Origin: Colletotrichum lupini
Taxonomy: Eukaryota; Ascomycota; Sordariomycetes; Glomerellales; Glomerellaceae
DNA: 64,000 nt
Assembly: GCF_023278565.1 (NCBI RefSeq)
Contig: NC_064681.1
Location: forward strand, 1,240,001 to 1,304,000
Direction: 5' to 3'
Position 1 is the stretch's first letter. The number at the start of each line of letters is the position of its first letter. The translations under genes and the position numbers were made by a program. The notes beneath the pieces are model-generated. The model saw only the letters and a program-made list of their open reading frames with translations. It was not told the origin of the DNA and did no database searches. This document shows, in pieces, positions 60,846 to 64,000 of this stretch.

Positions 60846-62721
60846 TCAGTCATCCTGCTCCGCCTTCATCTTCTCCTCTTTCGCCCACTTCACTCGCTGG
60901 TGACGGATGACCCATAGGGTGAGCACCAGCCCGATTGAGCATGCGCCAAGTGTCATCAAATACGCCGCACGATAGCAGTCCAGCCCGTCGTGGCAGACGC
61001 GCTCGCCATCCGGGCCCACTACGCTGTGCCTGTCGTAGATCCTGCCGTAGAAGATGTTGAATACATTACCAGACACCACGGGCGAGAGCGTCATAAGCCC
61101 CCAGTTCTGGCTCAGGCCGTGAATGCCGAAGGTTTCGGCCACGATGGAAGGGAAGACCCCGAAGAGAAAACCGTACGCGATACCAGACAGGCCTGAAACC
61201 AGTCCAAGCAGATGAGGGTTAGTGACGTGGAGGGCCATGAGCTGCGCCACGAAGAACACAGCACTGGATGCCACAAGGCACCACACCCGACTGCCGTGAA
61301 GGACCTTTACGATAAAGTCGGAGCCGACACCTATTGCAGTCCAAGTCAGCTTGAATCTTTGGATGAATGATAGACTAAAGCATCATACCGCTGAGAAGTC
61401 TGCCTGCGAAGCTACCAATCGATAGAATGGACACGTGCATCTGCTGCTTCGTGATGAGGTAGGCCTCATCCACCGACTCGTCATAATGACGCCAAAGGGC
61501 CTTTACGTCGTTTCCAATGTTGCTGAAGATTTTGTTAATGCCAAAGAATATCACAGGTTAGCCAAATACTGATACTCACTTGATTGTCATCAAACCGATG
61601 CCAGTAAGAATGCCCATGATGAGGAAGAATTGCCAAAAATCGATTTCACGCAAAAGAGCCCAGCCACGAATATCTACTCGATGAGAACGATCCAGATCAA
61701 CACTGCTCTGCACAAAGACATCACCGGGCATGGAAGAGGAGCTCGATACCAGCGAGGACGTCTCGTCGGGCTCATAATCATCGGCTTCGACGGCTTCGAT
61801 TTGCGCCTCATCAGCCTCGCGAGACGGCGCGGACGATTCGTACTCGGGATGAACCGGCTCGTGGTCGGCGGTGGAGTTGATTGTGGTAGTGGTATTATTA
61901 AGTTTGGGCGACGTACCAGGTTCAACCGGAGCGCTGCGGTGCCCATAGCCGGGTCGGTTGGGCTTGGCCTCTTCCGAAGAAGTGCGTCGAAGCTGTTGCG
62001 AGCCGGAAAGACCATCGCTTGCTGGCAGACTGTGATAGGTGGCATGAGGATAGACGCGCAGGAAGAAGAAACCGAAGAAGGTTAAACCGCAGGTCCCGAT
62101 GGACAGTAAGGCCAGGAAGGCGCTGGTGTTCCCGGGGAAGAATAGACTCCCAAACGTCGAAAAGAAGAAGGCACTCAGACCAAAAGCAGCCAAGGGAAAA
62201 GCGGTGGCAGTCCCCCGATGATGAGGCCAATTGAGAGCGGATGTCTTAACAGAGGCGGCGAAAGCCAGACACCCGCCGAGGCCAGACAGGTATGAAAAGA
62301 AGCAGAGAAGCGGCACGGGGCCAGCCGCGCGATCGTAGGCGATGTGGAATGGGAAGTATCCGAGGGCGAGCAGGACGGAGCCAATAATGACGGCGGAGCG
62401 AGGTCCTTTGTGATCAACGAGCATGCCGACAGGAACGCCCAAAGAGTACATTCCCAGATTGGCGGAAAGGCCAATGAGATTCGTTTCGGTCGAGGAGAGC
62501 TTCAATCGCTCGGCGAATTGAGGGGACCATGCCGAGTAAACGTACTGTAAAGCAGGGACATATCAGCTCATGATTCACGTTGAGAGTGACGATAGGTCTG
62601 GCAGGGATGTGATCCGATCGCGCCAACTCACGTTGGTACCGCATGCTAGAGAAATGACCGTGGCTGCAACGCTGGCAACCAGCCGAGCGCGGTGCAGCTC
62701 TTTCTCCCGTGGACCTGACAT
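60846..62721 (-). CDS. MFS transporter, nodulin-like/Mch1-type
   Basis: Four minus-strand exons, 62721-62632, 62544-61580, 61522-61389 and 61330-60846 (introns 87, 57, 58 nt), give 557 aa. The first 30 codons begin TM1 (VASVAATVISLACGTNYVYSAWSPQFAERL), typical of the nodulin-like/monocarboxylate-homologue branch. TM2-3 carry LIGLSANLGMYSLGVPVGMLVDHKGPRSAVIIG with the MFS loop motif (DHKGPR). A long central cytosolic loop (~190-310) is Ser/Glu/Asp-rich. The second half starts with WALLREIDFWQFFLIMGILTGIGLMTINNIGND and contains SFAGRLLSGVGSDF. The end is hydrophilic (KWAKEEKMKAEQDD). The substrate cannot be read from sequence. Yeast Mch1-like proteins are vacuolar and do not have proven monocarboxylate transport. 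Confidence 0.9.
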
Positions 62722-64000
62722 TGCTTCTGCAGACTGGGCGACGATGAAATGATGTTCTCAAGATATCATGCTTCGGCCGGTTTGTGGCGGAAGGAAGATT
62801 GCTCGTCAGCGAGGGGCGGCAGCGATAATCGGCACCGATGACGGCGAAGAGTCGGGGAGAGGGGAGGGCCTTTTGCGACGGTTGGGGTTATGGTAGGTGT
62901 TTTGGTGTTTTAGTGTACTATCGGAGGAGCAGTGTTCATATCGATATTGACGAAGCCAGTAGCATGCGACATGAAGACTTGGGCGTTGTCTTAAGACTAG
63001 AGGAATCGGAATGGTAGGAAGGATGCACAGTGAGGTAAGGGGAAAAGGAAGGATAGAGGTCGTCGAGGGGCAGCGGGAAGCTTCGTTGAGTCGGAAAACG
63101 AAACGGGAACGATGCCGGATCGGATCCCTTATCTACGGGCAGGAATCACGAATCCATTCTTTTGGGGCCGCGCATGCACTTCAACTGGGAAGGTAATGGG
63201 GAATAAGGTAGGGATTCGGAGCCCTGGAGGATGCCCCTGAAGGCTAAGCTGCTGCAATGCCGTAAGATGCCGTAAGTGCCCTGCCGAGAAGACAAATACA
63301 CTACGTAACGAGTACCAATGACGCTGTGCGTATTACATATTGGCTACGTAAAGGGTCTCGTACCCGGTACTTCTGTCCTCCTCGGCATCTTGGCCTGCCG
63401 CTGGAGTGCCACGAGTGCGCTGCGTTTCTGTTTCCCTAACTTCCTTTCAGGCGCGGCAGGGAAGGGTGGTGGCGCGTGCATGTGTCAACTGCGCGGCTGG
63501 AATATGGAAACCCGTGTGCCGCCGCCCTTCATCATGCCTGCCTGCTTGAATCAACAGTATATTACCTATGTGTGTGTGCCTGGTCAGTTGGGCTGATTGT
63601 CTCAGCGGGTTTTGTGTCAATGTCGGCAATTTTGAATAAGTCAGCCGAACATGGTCGCCTGTTCTTCCTCGGCGCTGGAATAGTTCGCGCGACACATGGG
63701 GAACGCTCAGTCACTTGATCTTTTTGTAAGACATCATAGACGCTACGCTAGGAGAGAATACAGTTCTGGTGAGTATCACTTCGCCCTCCGCCGGCCTGAG
63801 ACCTGGAGTGGTGAGGCCACTGCAGGTAAATCCACGAGGTCGGTTCGAGCCCAGCAAGTGAATAGAGAGTCTAGTTGCCATTTCGACTGTCGAAGTTCTC
63901 AAAGCCAAGTACAGCTAGGTCCATTCTACGTAGGACGTTTTGATGTGTGGGTAGTATGACTGGGACAAGATGGATGATGTTCGGGTTGCGCAACACTGAC
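62722..64000. other. Intergenic to window edge
   Basis: Promoter of the MFS gene and unassigned sequence. A GGTTCGAGCCC string near 63,841 resembles a tRNA B box, but the surrounding fold does not support a tRNA. No gene is called. Confidence 0.5.

Noticed and set aside
63775..63865. tRNA-like segment with a GGTTCGAGCCC B-box string and a possible 6-bp acceptor stem
   Set aside because: There is no convincing A box, the T stem has a mismatch, the variable region is far too long for a non-Ser/Leu tRNA, and no anticodon arm is visible.

Overview
The window is nuclear DNA of a filamentous ascomycete (Pezizomycotina, most likely a sordariomycete; I cannot fix the genus). The reasons are: genes with short introns (mostly 47-133 nt) that have GT..AG ends and often CTAAC/CTGAC branch sites; the family content (Exo70, MCM3, CAP/Srv2, a SWIRM-SANT remodeller subunit, Pms1, Bst1, carnitine acetyltransferase with a PTS1); and an AT-rich block at the left edge in which repeat copies differ by C/T and G/A transitions, the signature of repeat-induced point mutation (RIP). 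Exon boundaries were worked out by hand from splice signals, reading-frame continuity and, where the family is known, conserved protein motifs.

Layout, left to right. 1-1930: RIP-degraded repeat with a ~700-bp inverted repeat. 2000-4537 (-): secreted polysaccharide deacetylase with three N-terminal modules. 4.5-9.3 kb: long non-coding stretch. 9317-9991 (+) and 11195-12577 (+): two proteins of unknown function. 13986-17708 (+): a 1199-aa four-domain protein (2H phosphoesterase, EEP nuclease, poly(A)-polymerase-like nucleotidyltransferase, MJ1316 domain), the most unusual gene here and a candidate single-chain RNA end-repair enzyme. 18143-20118 (-): Exo70. 20932-22530 (-): class III aminotransferase. 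25167-28010 (+): MCM3. 28253-29612 (-): PfkB/Mak32-like kinase. 31845-33761 (+): CAP/Srv2. 34336-36710 (-): carnitine acetyltransferase with an optional mitochondrial leader exon and a C-terminal AKL. 39695-41905 (-): RSC8/SWI3-type subunit. 42660-43763 (+): ETF alpha. 43826-45520 (-): adrenodoxin reductase. 46831-48722 (+): four-TM membrane protein. 49056-52321 (-): Pms1. 56058-59727 (+): GPI inositol-deacylase Bst1. 60846-62721 (-): MFS transporter.

From MCM3 rightwards the genes mostly alternate as convergent and divergent pairs, with 62-1100 bp between convergent ends and up to 3.7 kb between divergent starts. This is housekeeping chromosome rather than a cluster. Two functional threads recur. 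MCM3 and PMS1 (replication, mismatch repair) both have ACGCGT cell-cycle boxes upstream. ETF alpha and carnitine acetyltransferase (mitochondrial/peroxisomal acyl metabolism) both have CCTCGG hexamers of the fatty-acid-response type nearby. The RNA-repair candidate and the modular deacetylase deserve the most attention.
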